Below, piece by piece: positions 8,816 to 16,071 of a DNA stretch of 64,000 nucleotides. The first letter of the stretch is position 1. The number at the start of each line of letters is the position of its first letter. A model generated the notes under the pieces. That model made no database searches, had not been told where the DNA came from, and saw only the letters and a program-made list of their open reading frames with translations. This DNA comes from Megasphaera sp. AM44-1BH. Its GTDB lineage: Bacteria; Bacillota; Negativicutes; Veillonellales; Megasphaeraceae. The DNA lies in NCBI RefSeq assembly GCF_003467125.1, contig NZ_QSFA01000009.1:1-64000 (forward strand), in the 5' to 3' direction. The position numbers and the translations under genes are program-made.

Positions 8816-8844
8816 TTGCCAGAGGCCGTCATGAAAGGTATAGT
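8816..8844 (+). promoter_or_regulatory. Promoter of the HAD phosphatase gene
   Basis: TTGCCA (8816-8821), a 17-base spacer and TATAGT (8839-8844), 44 bases before the ATG. Back to back with the PTS operon promoter, so a regulator bound between them could affect both. Confidence 0.7.
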
Positions 8845-8887
8845 AATTAGGGAAAAGGAATATTATTTTTTTGTGAAAGGATACACC

Positions 8888-9709
8888 ATGTTACCTTATA
8901 CTCTCATGACCTGTGATATGGATGGCACCCTTCTCAGTGACGATGCCACCATCTGCACACGCAATATCCAGACGATCCGCCAGGCAATCCGGGCAGGACT
9001 TCATTTCGTTCCCTGCACGGGCCGGGGCTTTGAATCATTGAATCATATCCAGGAGACACTGGGCATATATCAGAAACCGGGAGAATATGTCATTTCCTAC
9101 AACGGCGCTCTCATTACCGAAAACAGCCATAATGACATCCTGTATGAAGACGGACTCCCCTGGGATATTGCCAGCGCTCTCTATGACTTTGGCGTGGCCC
9201 ACAATATCACAATGCACATCTACCCCTATGGCAAGGTGTATTTATATAATTACGTTCCCTTTGAACGGGCATTTCTCGAAGGACGCATGCCCAACATAGA
9301 AACGTTTGAGCCATCCCTCGATTTTCTCAAAGGGCAGACAGTCTACAAAATCGTCTATATGGATCCGGACCTTGGGACGCTCAACGGATACCGCCAGCAG
9401 CTCGGTCCTCTCCTCGACGACGTGACCGTCAGCTACTCCAGCGACCGGTATATCGAATTCAATCATAAAAATGTCACAAAAGGAACGGCACTCCAGAAAC
9501 TGGCCGGCCTGCTCCACATACCCATCAGCCAGACACTGGCCATCGGCGATAATATCAATGATACAGAGATGCTGAAAGCCGCCTCTCTCAGCATTGGTGT
9601 CCACAATCTGAATGAGGCTATCCGGCCATATTGCAATGTCGTCACCGATGCCACCAATAATGAAGGGGCCGTGGCAGAAGCCATTGAACGGTTCATTCTG
9701 AAAAAATAG
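8888..9709 (+). CDS. HAD-superfamily phosphatase, Cof type
   Basis: 273-residue cytoplasmic hydrolase acting on sugar phosphates, flavin phosphates or similar small phosphoesters. Motif I is CDMDGTLL (D10 nucleophile, D12 acid/base) and motif IV is GDNINDTEML near the C-terminus, typical of Cof/YidA-like members with a C2b cap. The ATG at 8888 is chosen because AAAGGA lies 6 bases upstream; the longer open frame begins inside the promoter. Divergent from the PTS operon, which may mean it dephosphorylates an intermediate of that pathway, but this is only inference. Confidence 0.9.
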   Translation: MLPYTLMTCDMDGTLLSDDATICTRNIQTIRQAIRAGLHFVPCTGRGFESLNHIQETLGIYQKPGEYVISYNGALITENSHNDILYEDGLPWDIASALYDFGVAHNITMHIYPYGKVYLYNYVPFERAFLEGRMPNIETFEPSLDFLKGQTVYKIVYMDPDLGTLNGYRQQLGPLLDDVTVSYSSDRYIEFNHKNVTKGTALQKLAGLLHIPISQTLAIGDNINDTEMLKAASLSIGVHNLNEAIRPYCNVVTDATNNEGAVAEAIERFILKK

Positions 9710-9712
9710 CAG

Positions 9713-9759
9713 AAGCGGGATTTACCATGACAATCCAGTTATCATGGTAGATCCCGCTT
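9713..9759 (+). terminator. Terminator shared by HAD gene and nhaC
   Basis: A stem of 18 bases with one mismatch (9713-9730 with 9742-9759) and an 11-base loop between two convergent genes; short T run on the plus side. Confidence 0.75.
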
Positions 9760-9809
9760 TTATGTTCAGGCTCAGATTTTCTTTTTACACTATCGTCATG
9801 ATATGATGA

Positions 9810-11093
9810 TCATTTCCATCGCCGCCAGCTCCACAATGGCTGAACATACAAATAGACAGCAGCTGCCAGGCTGGATACGGGAGCCGATACGGCCGCCAGC
9901 GGTACCGCTGCGGCTATGCACCAGGGAATGAGGGCCGCACTGACAATGACCGTATCTTCCAGGGCCATCATCATGCGTTCCTTATCCTGTACCAGGTCCT
10001 GACAGATCTGATCCGTCAGGATAACAGCCAGTGTCTGGGCACAGGAAATCATGCTGATAAAAAAGGACACGACCCAGATACACCCGAAGGGATTGAGCCA
10101 TTTTCTAAGCAGCATCACACTATGCCGCAGCCCCAGCAGCAGCCCTGTCCGTTCAAACAGGCCGGCATAAGTTGCCGACAAGCCTATAATGGCAATGGAA
10201 GAAATCATAGACAGGATGCCACCGCCATCGAGAAGCGGCGCCAGTGCCGTTTCGGGACACCGGTATCCCGTAAGAAGCATAGGGAGGAGATCTGTCACCG
10301 CCATCCCCTGCAGCGTCACCGCCAGGACACACGCAGTGATAATACTCAGGCCCATCGTTTTGCGCACATCCATCCGCATCAGAGAACACGCAATAATCAG
10401 GACTGCCGGTATGAGCGTCAGCCAGTGCAGCTGGAACGCCGAGGCAAACACGTGCCATACGTCCAGTCCCATACCCCCACTACTTCCGGAATGCCATCCT
10501 GCCAGTCCATAGACCATGCAGGACAGAATGAACGGCACTACGGCCCGCCGGGCCATGATTGCCAGATTGCGGAAAAAATCCGTATGCGTTACAGCCGCAA
10601 CCAGGAGGGCGCTCGTCGAAAGAGGGGAACAGCGGTCGCCAAAAAAAGCACCGCTCATAATGGCGCCTCCGGTCCACACCGGGCTGGCGCCCAGAAAATT
10701 GGCTACAGACATGCAAATGACGCCCATTGTAGCAGCCGTACCGAAAGCCGTCCCGGTGAGACAGGAAACACAGCAGTTCAATACAAAGGTTAGAACAAAG
10801 AATAGTTCCGGCCGGATCAGATTGCCAGCCAGCGATACGATCATGGGAATCGTACCGCCGGCCCGCCAGACCGTCGTCAGCATACCGATCAGTACCATAA
10901 CCATGAGAATCGTACGGACCGTTTTCAGCCCCCGTACGGAACTTTGCCACAGCTCACCAGCCGGAATACGGCGCCATGATCCATAGGAAAAAAAGAAAAA
11001 GTAGCCTGCAGCCAGCGCCCAGACCACAGAAAAATGAAAAATCACACAAAGAACCAGGCCCAGTACGAAAAGCCCCAGTACCAACCATTCCAT
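9810..11093 (-). CDS. Na+/H+ antiporter, NhaC family
   Basis: 427-residue membrane protein with about 11-12 hydrophobic segments, exporting Na+ in exchange for protons, or exchanging organic acids as in malate-lactate antiporters of the same family. Family blocks: LTGTAFGTAATMGV, GAIMSGAFFGDRCSPLS (the conserved GDRCSPLS loop). The ATG at 11093 follows GGGAGG by 8 bases; an in-frame GTG 18 bases earlier lacks a site. The gene starts 24 bases after the LRAT-domain gene and may be co-transcribed. The transported ions cannot be decided from sequence. Confidence 0.85.
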   Translation of the reverse strand: MEWLVLGLFVLGLVLCVIFHFSVVWALAAGYFFFFSYGSWRRIPAGELWQSSVRGLKTVRTILMVMVLIGMLTTVWRAGGTIPMIVSLAGNLIRPELFFVLTFVLNCCVSCLTGTAFGTAATMGVICMSVANFLGASPVWTGGAIMSGAFFGDRCSPLSTSALLVAAVTHTDFFRNLAIMARRAVVPFILSCMVYGLAGWHSGSSGGMGLDVWHVFASAFQLHWLTLIPAVLIIACSLMRMDVRKTMGLSIITACVLAVTLQGMAVTDLLPMLLTGYRCPETALAPLLDGGGILSMISSIAIIGLSATYAGLFERTGLLLGLRHSVMLLRKWLNPFGCIWVVSFFISMISCAQTLAVILTDQICQDLVQDKERMMMALEDTVIVSAALIPWCIAAAVPLAAVSAPVSSLAAAVYLYVQPLWSWRRWK

Positions 11094-11116
11094 CCAAGAC
11101 ACCTCCCGCACCGATG

Positions 11117-11707
11117 CTATATATCCTGATCCGGACCTGATTTATCCAGATCACGGCGCAGCTTGTCCAGGACCTGATTTTTTAAATCCTCATATGCCTC
11201 TTTGAGCCACGTTTCCCGCTGCGTTTCATCACCCAGGCATTCCAGTGCCCTGGGAAGGGCTTTGCCCAATAGTATCTGTTCTGTCTGATAACTGCGGTAT
11301 ACGCCGAGCTTGCAGGCATTGGCAAAATGTTCACAGTTATGGAACAGCAGATCATATTTTTTATTTCCTATGCAGGCTCTGGCAAAAGCGATGGTTTCGG
11401 GAACCGGGCAGAGTTGTTCCTGCTCTTTTTCTGTATACTGCCGCACTTCAATGACACCGCCCTGACGGAATTCTTCCAGAGACGTCGCCCTGATTTCCGT
11501 GTCCCACCAGTCAATGGGATTATAGTCATCATCTCCGGCAAAAGCAATGACTTCTTCCTCACTGACATATATACCGTGATGATAATACAGCCCGCCCAGC
11601 CGGCGTACGCGAATATGGTCCCCCTGCTGCGGATTTCGTGTTTCCCAGTGCTCCGGTGATCCATCATCGGTCAACAATGATATAATCGAATTCAAATCAA
11701 TAGCCAT
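11117..11707 (-). CDS. LRAT/NlpC-P60-fold domain protein
   Basis: 196-residue soluble protein with a lecithin:retinol acyltransferase (NC) domain: QQGDHIRVRR near residue 28, YYHHGIYV (catalytic histidine H43 or H44) and HNCEHFA with nucleophile C125. Members of this fold are thiol acyltransferases or hydrolases; bacterial ones are mostly uncharacterised. No signal peptide is visible. The C-terminal 60 residues are charged and helical. It precedes nhaC by a short gap and lies downstream of the alkA gene. The biological role is unknown. Confidence 0.75.
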   Translation of the reverse strand: MAIDLNSIISLLTDDGSPEHWETRNPQQGDHIRVRRLGGLYYHHGIYVSEEEVIAFAGDDDYNPIDWWDTEIRATSLEEFRQGGVIEVRQYTEKEQEQLCPVPETIAFARACIGNKKYDLLFHNCEHFANACKLGVYRSYQTEQILLGKALPRALECLGDETQRETWLKEAYEDLKNQVLDKLRRDLDKSGPDQDI

Positions 11708-11749
11708 AATGCCCGTCTCCCTGCATTTATGTTTTCTGGCATTATTCTA

Positions 11750-12424
11750 CTATGATTTGCGCATTTTTCCAACTGCCTTTTTCACAGTTTCTGCCGGATC
11801 GGTAAGTCCGGGAATAGCTCCGGCGGAAACGGCCCAGAGGTAAATACTGGCCACTGTACCATAGGGAGAATACCGTTTCTGATATCGGCAGAACTGATCT
11901 TTGGTGATGTTCCGGTGCCGGTATATCATGCGCAGTCCTCGCAAAATGGCAAGGTCTCCATAGCTCAGCACATCGGGCCGCTCCAGGCAATGAATGAGCA
12001 GCATTTCTGCCGTCCACTGACCAATCCCAGGCAGCTGGCAGAGAGTCTGGCAAAACAGTTTATCCGGCATAGCCGATACAATCTCTGTCTGTAGCCGCCC
12101 TGACACAAATTCATGGGATATATCCTGTATATATCCGATTTTACGGAACGTCGTCCCGCATGCCTGCAGGTCTTCTTTTGAAAAACACAGCACATGTTCC
12201 GGCGTCACCGGGGAGCATACCTCCTGGAACCGCTGCCACACCGTATCGGCTGCTTTCGAGGAAATCTGCTGCCCCAGTATGGCATTCACCAACGCCTGGA
12301 ACAAATCGGGAATGACCGGACGGCGTACATACCCCAGCTGATCGATGACGGCAGCCAGCTTCTTATCCTTCTTCCGGAGATAGGCAAGTTCCCTTTCTCC
12401 ATAGGAAAAATACCGGTCAGCCAT
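11750..12424 (-). CDS. alkA: DNA-3-methyladenine glycosylase II (AlkA/HhH-GPD family)
   Basis: 224-residue base-excision enzyme that removes alkylated purines. LVNAILGQQISSKAADTVWQRF (helix after residue 45) and the helix-hairpin-helix LCQLPGIGQWTAEMLLIHCL with the following catalytic aspartate in RPDVLSYGDLAI are diagnostic. The ATG at 12424 has GGAGAAT close upstream and overlaps the end of ogt by 8 bases. The long N-terminal half of E. coli AlkA is absent, as in short Firmicute forms. Operon with ogt, divergent from adaA. Confidence 0.9.
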   Translation of the reverse strand: MADRYFSYGERELAYLRKKDKKLAAVIDQLGYVRRPVIPDLFQALVNAILGQQISSKAADTVWQRFQEVCSPVTPEHVLCFSKEDLQACGTTFRKIGYIQDISHEFVSGRLQTEIVSAMPDKLFCQTLCQLPGIGQWTAEMLLIHCLERPDVLSYGDLAILRGLRMIYRHRNITKDQFCRYQKRYSPYGTVASIYLWAVSAGAIPGLTDPAETVKKAVGKMRKS

Positions 12425-12935
12425 GCCCATTCTCCTTCTCCAGCTGCAACAGGTATTTCTTTGTTTCCAGCCCTGCCGCATAACCGGTCAGGCTGCCATC
12501 GGATCCGATGACGCGGTGGCAAGGAATGAGAATCAGAATGGGGTTGCGGTGATTTGCCATACCTACGGCCCGGCTTGCTTTAGAATTTCCTGCCATTTTG
12601 GCAACTTCGCCATAGGTCCGGGTCTTGCCATACGGAATCTGGCATAAGGCATTCCATACGCGCTGCTGGAAGGGAGTACCTGACGGCGCCAGCGGCACAT
12701 CAAAAGACTGCCGGCAACCGGCGAAATATTCCTGTAACTCCTCACAGCATTGCCGGATTAACGGATGCTCTATCATCTTATCTTCCATTCCTGCCGGCTT
12801 TTCTTCTTCAGAGATAATCCGTTCTACAGCCGTAACAGCCGCATCCGAAGCAGTAATTTTCAGAAGGCCTATAGGCGATGTCATATAACCCCATATTTTA
12901 TTTTCACCATTCGCCTGTATCATAGATGTATTCAT
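12417..12935 (-). CDS. ogt: Methylated-DNA--protein-cysteine methyltransferase
   Basis: 172-residue suicide repair protein that moves a methyl group from O6-methylguanine to its own cysteine. IPCHRVIGSDGSLTGYAAGLETK holds the acceptor cysteine in PCHRV and the guanine-flipping region; GTPFQQRVWNAL and the RAVGMAN helix bind DNA. The ATG at 12935 follows GAGGTG. It is the first gene of a two-gene operon with alkA and is divergent from adaA, which in Bacillus activates such genes. Confidence 0.95.
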   Translation of the reverse strand: MNTSMIQANGENKIWGYMTSPIGLLKITASDAAVTAVERIISEEEKPAGMEDKMIEHPLIRQCCEELQEYFAGCRQSFDVPLAPSGTPFQQRVWNALCQIPYGKTRTYGEVAKMAGNSKASRAVGMANHRNPILILIPCHRVIGSDGSLTGYAAGLETKKYLLQLEKENGHG

Positions 12936-13046
12936 GATGCCACCTCATTTCACACAAAATAAGTTATACTTTATTTTATCGAAAATCGGGCCTGCTATCT
13001 TCTCAAAAATGGATTTCTAATTTACAATGACAGTGTAAAAAACAGG

Positions 13047-13074
13047 TTGGCAAGGCCTGGCTACTTTATATAAT
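13047..13074 (+). promoter_or_regulatory. Promoter of adaA
   Basis: TTGGCA (13047-13052), a 16-base spacer and TATAAT (13069-13074), 24 bases before adaA. An AdaA binding site would be expected between this and the divergent ogt promoter, but I could not define one. Confidence 0.65.
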
Positions 13075-13097
13075 GAAACCAGGAGGTGGATAAAACC

Positions 13098-13643
13098 ATG
13101 AACGCAGAAAAAAAGTGGCAGGCAGTCTGCCGCTGTGACGCAAACTACGACGGGATGTTCTGGTACGGCGTGAAAAGTACGGGTATTTTCTGCAATCCAT
13201 CCTGTAAATCCCGGCGTCCCAAAAAGGATAATATCGTTTATTTTGATTCTCCTCAGGAAGCCATGGATGCAGGCTACCGGGCCTGCAAACGCTGCCGTCC
13301 CGACCTGCAGTCTTATGACCCGAACCGGCATCTGATCAGCCATATGAAAGAAGTATTGGACCTGAACGCTGACAATCCAAAAAAACTGCAGGAAGCGCTG
13401 AAACAGATTCCCATGACGCCTCATCATTTCAATCAGCTGTTCAAAATCCGGTACGGTCAGACCCCTCATGCCTACGTCCTGAATAAGCGCCTGGAAAAAG
13501 CAGCTTCTATGCTGAAAACCAACAGTCAATCCGTGCTGGATATCGCCATGGCTGCTGGTTTTGGCAGTATATCTTCATTTTATGCGTCATTCCGTCGGGT
13601 TTATGGCATGTCACCGGCCCGGTACAGAGAACTACGCCCATAA
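13098..13643 (+). CDS. adaA: AdaA-type methylphosphotriester sensor and AraC-family activator
   Basis: 181 residues. The N-terminal Ada zinc domain has the four cysteines C32-x3-C36 (FCNPSC) and C63-x2-C66 (ACKRC); C32 takes methyl from DNA phosphotriesters and turns the protein into an activator. The C-terminal part (about residues 80-181) is an AraC-type double helix-turn-helix ending in FGSISSFYASFRRVYGMSP. The separate Ogt domain of E. coli Ada is encoded by the divergent ogt gene, the same split as AdaA/AdaB of Bacillus. AGGAGG lies 11 bases before the ATG at 13098; the upstream GTG is inside the ribosome-binding site. Confidence 0.93.
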   Translation: MNAEKKWQAVCRCDANYDGMFWYGVKSTGIFCNPSCKSRRPKKDNIVYFDSPQEAMDAGYRACKRCRPDLQSYDPNRHLISHMKEVLDLNADNPKKLQEALKQIPMTPHHFNQLFKIRYGQTPHAYVLNKRLEKAASMLKTNSQSVLDIAMAAGFGSISSFYASFRRVYGMSPARYRELRP

Positions 13644-13671
13644 AGGCAGTCCGCCTTACAGTTTTCTCTTT

Positions 13672-14202
13672 TTATTTATGGATACGGCGGTAGGAAGCAT
13701 CGAAATATTTCCCGCCCCGGATGTCGTCGGTCATGCCCGGATAGGGAGCTTCCGAAATGACATCTTCATTATCTTTACCGGCTTTACCGATATAGGTAAT
13801 GTTAGCAAATTCCGGTACGAGATACTTGGGATACGTTTCATACTTTTCCCGTGATTCTTCCATCAGGGGAATATGTTCATTCTGGAAGCAGACCGTGATA
13901 TCCGGATGTTCCTGGACCCACTTCGGGAAAAAGATAGTGCCGTGCATACGATGTTCATTGGGCATGAAATCGAGAGCTACATCAGTCCCAGTCGGCTCCG
14001 TCCAGGTAACTTTAAATACGCCGTCTGTCAGTTTCACAATATTTGCTTCCTGATTCCTGACCCAGCGGCCAGCTACCATGCCTCCATGGATACGGTAATC
14101 GACAGTATGGTCATTCTTGGCATACCATTCGTATTCCCAGCCATTATCATATGTATAAATAAAGTGTGTCCCTAAAAAGTCTTCTAATTCTTTGAATTCC
14201 AT
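13672..14202 (-). CDS. padC: Phenolic acid decarboxylase
   Basis: 176-residue cofactor-free lipocalin-fold enzyme that decarboxylates ferulic, p-coumaric and caffeic acids to vinyl phenols, detoxifying plant phenolics. The conserved active-site residues are visible: Y16 and Y18 (IYTYDNGWEYEWY), R46 (GRWVRNQ) and E69 (TWTEPTGTD). Length equals the family norm (160-180). It is divergent from padR with two operators and a consensus promoter between them, so it is very probably induced by phenolic acids. Confidence 0.95.
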   Translation of the reverse strand: MEFKELEDFLGTHFIYTYDNGWEYEWYAKNDHTVDYRIHGGMVAGRWVRNQEANIVKLTDGVFKVTWTEPTGTDVALDFMPNEHRMHGTIFFPKWVQEHPDITVCFQNEHIPLMEESREKYETYPKYLVPEFANITYIGKAGKDNEDVISEAPYPGMTDDIRGGKYFDASYRRIHK

Positions 14203-14219
14203 ATATATTCCTCCAAATC

Positions 14220-14235
14220 ATGTAAATAATGACAT
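14220..14235. promoter_or_regulatory. PadR operator 1
   Basis: Fits ATGT-N8-ACAT, the inverted repeat described for PadR operators. It sits in the transcribed leader of padC, about 10 bases after the predicted start of transcription. Confidence 0.75.
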
Positions 14236-14251
14236 ATATCTGACATGGTTC

Positions 14252-14280
14252 ATTGTACTCTTCTCTGTTTAATATGTCAA
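14252..14280 (-). promoter_or_regulatory. padC promoter
   Basis: TTGACA (14280-14275), a 17-base spacer and TACAAT (14257-14252) on the minus strand. The -35 hexamer is inside operator 2, so PadR bound there would block RNA polymerase. Confidence 0.85.
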
Positions 14281-14289
14281 TTATTACAT
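14274..14289. promoter_or_regulatory. PadR operator 2
   Basis: Second exact ATGT-N8-ACAT site, covering the padC -35. Over 19 bases it is the near-perfect inverse copy of operator 1. Confidence 0.8.
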
Positions 14290-14321
14290 GTTTCTATTTT
14301 CATGATTTTTGTTAGAAAATA

Positions 14322-14330
14322 TGCTATACT
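14322..14330 (+). promoter_or_regulatory. padR promoter, extended -10
   Basis: TGCTATACT, an extended -10, 26 bases before the padR start codon. The -35 region is AT-rich but not consensus. Confidence 0.5.
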
Positions 14331-14355
14331 TGTAAAAAAAGAAAGGAAGACGTCG

Positions 14356-14913
14356 ATGGCACAGAAAAACATCTTAAAATATATCATTCTCGGCCTGCTG
14401 AATCACAAAGAACTGGCCGGTTACGACCTGAAAAAACTCTTCGAAGGTGAAGTGGGCGATTTCTGGTCCTCCAACCACAGTCAGATTTATCCGGAACTGC
14501 GGCGTATGGAAGAAAAGGGGCTCATTACCAGCCACAGCGAAACGGTCGGCACGAAACTGGAAAAAAAATACTACCGCATCACCCCGGCAGGGCAGGAAGT
14601 CCTTTCCGCCTGGATGCATGAACCCCTGGGCAGCCTCGTCCCCAGCCGCGATGAATTCACGATGAAACTCTACCTCATCGACGACCCCGGAGACCCGCTT
14701 CTCGCCCGGCTCTTTCAGGAAGAAATCACCCGGCATCAGAAAAAGTACGACTATCTGCGTTCCCGCTGGGAAGCCCTGTTCAGTACGCAAGAAGACCGGC
14801 AAAAGCACTACGGCCATTCCCTCATCCTGCAGCAGGCCATTGAACGGGAAAAACAGCGGCTGCAATGGCTCATGGACATTCAGAAACAGTCGTCTCCGTC
14901 TAAAGGAGAATAG
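14356..14913 (+). CDS. padR: PadR-family transcriptional repressor
   Basis: 185 residues. N-terminal winged helix of the PadR family (ILGLLNHKELAGYDLKKLFE, QIYPELRRMEEKGLI, KKYYRITPAGQEVL) and a C-terminal helical dimerisation region (VirR-like, about residues 95-180). Negative regulator of phenolic acid decarboxylase; phenolic acids release it from DNA. The ATG at 14356 follows AAAGGAAG by about 6 bases. A longer frame upstream runs through the operators and is not used. Confidence 0.93.
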   Translation: MAQKNILKYIILGLLNHKELAGYDLKKLFEGEVGDFWSSNHSQIYPELRRMEEKGLITSHSETVGTKLEKKYYRITPAGQEVLSAWMHEPLGSLVPSRDEFTMKLYLIDDPGDPLLARLFQEEITRHQKKYDYLRSRWEALFSTQEDRQKHYGHSLILQQAIEREKQRLQWLMDIQKQSSPSKGE

Positions 14914-14957
14914 CCTTCTTGTTTGTAAACAGATATATGATATTTTTGCATATAATA

Positions 14958-14998
14958 AAAGGGCTTGTACACGATTAAACGTGCAACAAGCCCTTTTA
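14958..14998 (+). terminator. Terminator after padR
   Basis: A 12-base-pair stem (14958-14969 with 14987-14998) beginning in AAAA and ending in TTTT, with an inner ACG/CGT pair; lies between convergent padR and the mutM side. Confidence 0.75.
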
Positions 14999-15012
14999 CG
15001 TTGTCAGTAAGG

Positions 15013-15150
15013 TCAAACTTCAAGCCTTGAACGTATTTCCTGGTCCAAATCCTGCAGCAGGACGATGTAGTCTTCTTTGACGTGGCGGTAGATGTCCTGT
15101 GCCGTATCTTCGTTATAGGTATGAGAAGAGAGGTTGCGTCTGATGCCTGG
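15013..15150 (-). pseudogene. Remnant of a nucleotidyltransferase substrate-binding protein (HI0074 type)
   Basis: 45 codons ending in TGA encode RNLSSHTYNEDTAQDIYRHV and then a VLLQDLDQEI helix, closely resembling the C-terminal end of the HI0074/NTase_sub_bind family, the partner of small MNT-type nucleotidyltransferases. No start codon, ribosome-binding site or N-terminal half is present in frame; sequence up to 15235 is open in another frame but is not recognisable. I read it as the decayed 3' end of a toxin-antitoxin-like gene. Confidence 0.55.
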
Positions 15151-15235
15151 CACTCAATCCGTACATAGTACTCCTCTTTGGGACGGTTCCTAATCACCCT
15201 CTCCAGCCCTGCGAGCCACTGCAAACAGCGCCCTC

Positions 15236-16060
15236 CTACACTTGGCACTTCGGGCAGTAGTGGGTGCCCCGGCCATTCAGTTTGGTATATTCGATAGTCG
15301 TGCCGCAGACGGTGCAGGGAGTGCCTTCCCGGCCATAGACACGGAGGTTTTCCTGATTCTGCCCTTCTTTCCCATTGCCGCTGATGAAGTTGCGGATTGT
15401 CGTGCCGCCATGTTCCAGGCCTTCCTGAAGGACTGCCGTGATGGCTTCATAGAGGCGGGCCGCTTCTTTTCTCGTTACTTTGTCACTATGCCGCATGGGC
15501 CGGATGCCAGCCCGGAATAAGGCTTCATCTACATAAATATTGCCCAGACCGGCTACTTTTGACTGGTCCATGAGGATTGTCTTGACGGGACGGCCGGTCT
15601 GTTTCAACATGCTGTACAGATAGTCTTCGGTGAAATCCGGACCGATAGCATCCGGTCCCAGGCTGTCATAGCCTTTGATACCCGTCGGCCCCTGGGACGG
15701 GACGAGCCAGAGACAGCCAAGAGTGCGGATGTCCCGGTATAATAGCCACCCCTTACTGAGAGTAAAGGTAATATGGACAGCCCGTCCGGCATACTGACCG
15801 GGATGATTTTCATAGAGCAGACTGCCCGTCATGCGCATATGGGTCAGGAACGACCAGGGGCCGCTGCAGTGGATGAATAAATATTTTCCCTTCCGGCTCA
15901 CGCCTTCAATCGTCTGTCCCGTGAGAGCCATAGCAAAGCAATCGGCTGTTGTATTCCGGATGAGCCGTGGCAGATCCGTTTCCACATGAGTAATCCTGGC
16001 ACCTCTCGTGTGGGAATCAATAAAAGCCCGTATGGTTTCTACTTCCGGCAATTCAGGCAT
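15236..16060 (-). CDS. mutM: Formamidopyrimidine-DNA glycosylase (Fpg)
   Basis: 274 residues. Removes 8-oxoguanine and formamidopyrimidines and cuts the abasic site. The mature N-terminus PELPEVETI (P2 and E3 catalytic), the SRKGKYLFIH lysine, and a C-terminal zinc finger with two CxxC pairs (CTVCG, CPKC) are all present. It starts 11 bases after the stop of polA, so polA-mutM form an operon as in many Firmicutes. GGTGGAG precedes the ATG. Confidence 0.97.
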   Translation of the reverse strand: MPELPEVETIRAFIDSHTRGARITHVETDLPRLIRNTTADCFAMALTGQTIEGVSRKGKYLFIHCSGPWSFLTHMRMTGSLLYENHPGQYAGRAVHITFTLSKGWLLYRDIRTLGCLWLVPSQGPTGIKGYDSLGPDAIGPDFTEDYLYSMLKQTGRPVKTILMDQSKVAGLGNIYVDEALFRAGIRPMRHSDKVTRKEAARLYEAITAVLQEGLEHGGTTIRNFISGNGKEGQNQENLRVYGREGTPCTVCGTTIEYTKLNGRGTHYCPKCQV

Positions 16061-16071
16061 ATACGCTCCAC

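Noticed and set aside
14880..15248. 122-codon minus-strand frame covering the remnant before mutM
   Set aside because: The recognisable homology is in a different frame, so this frame is not the gene.
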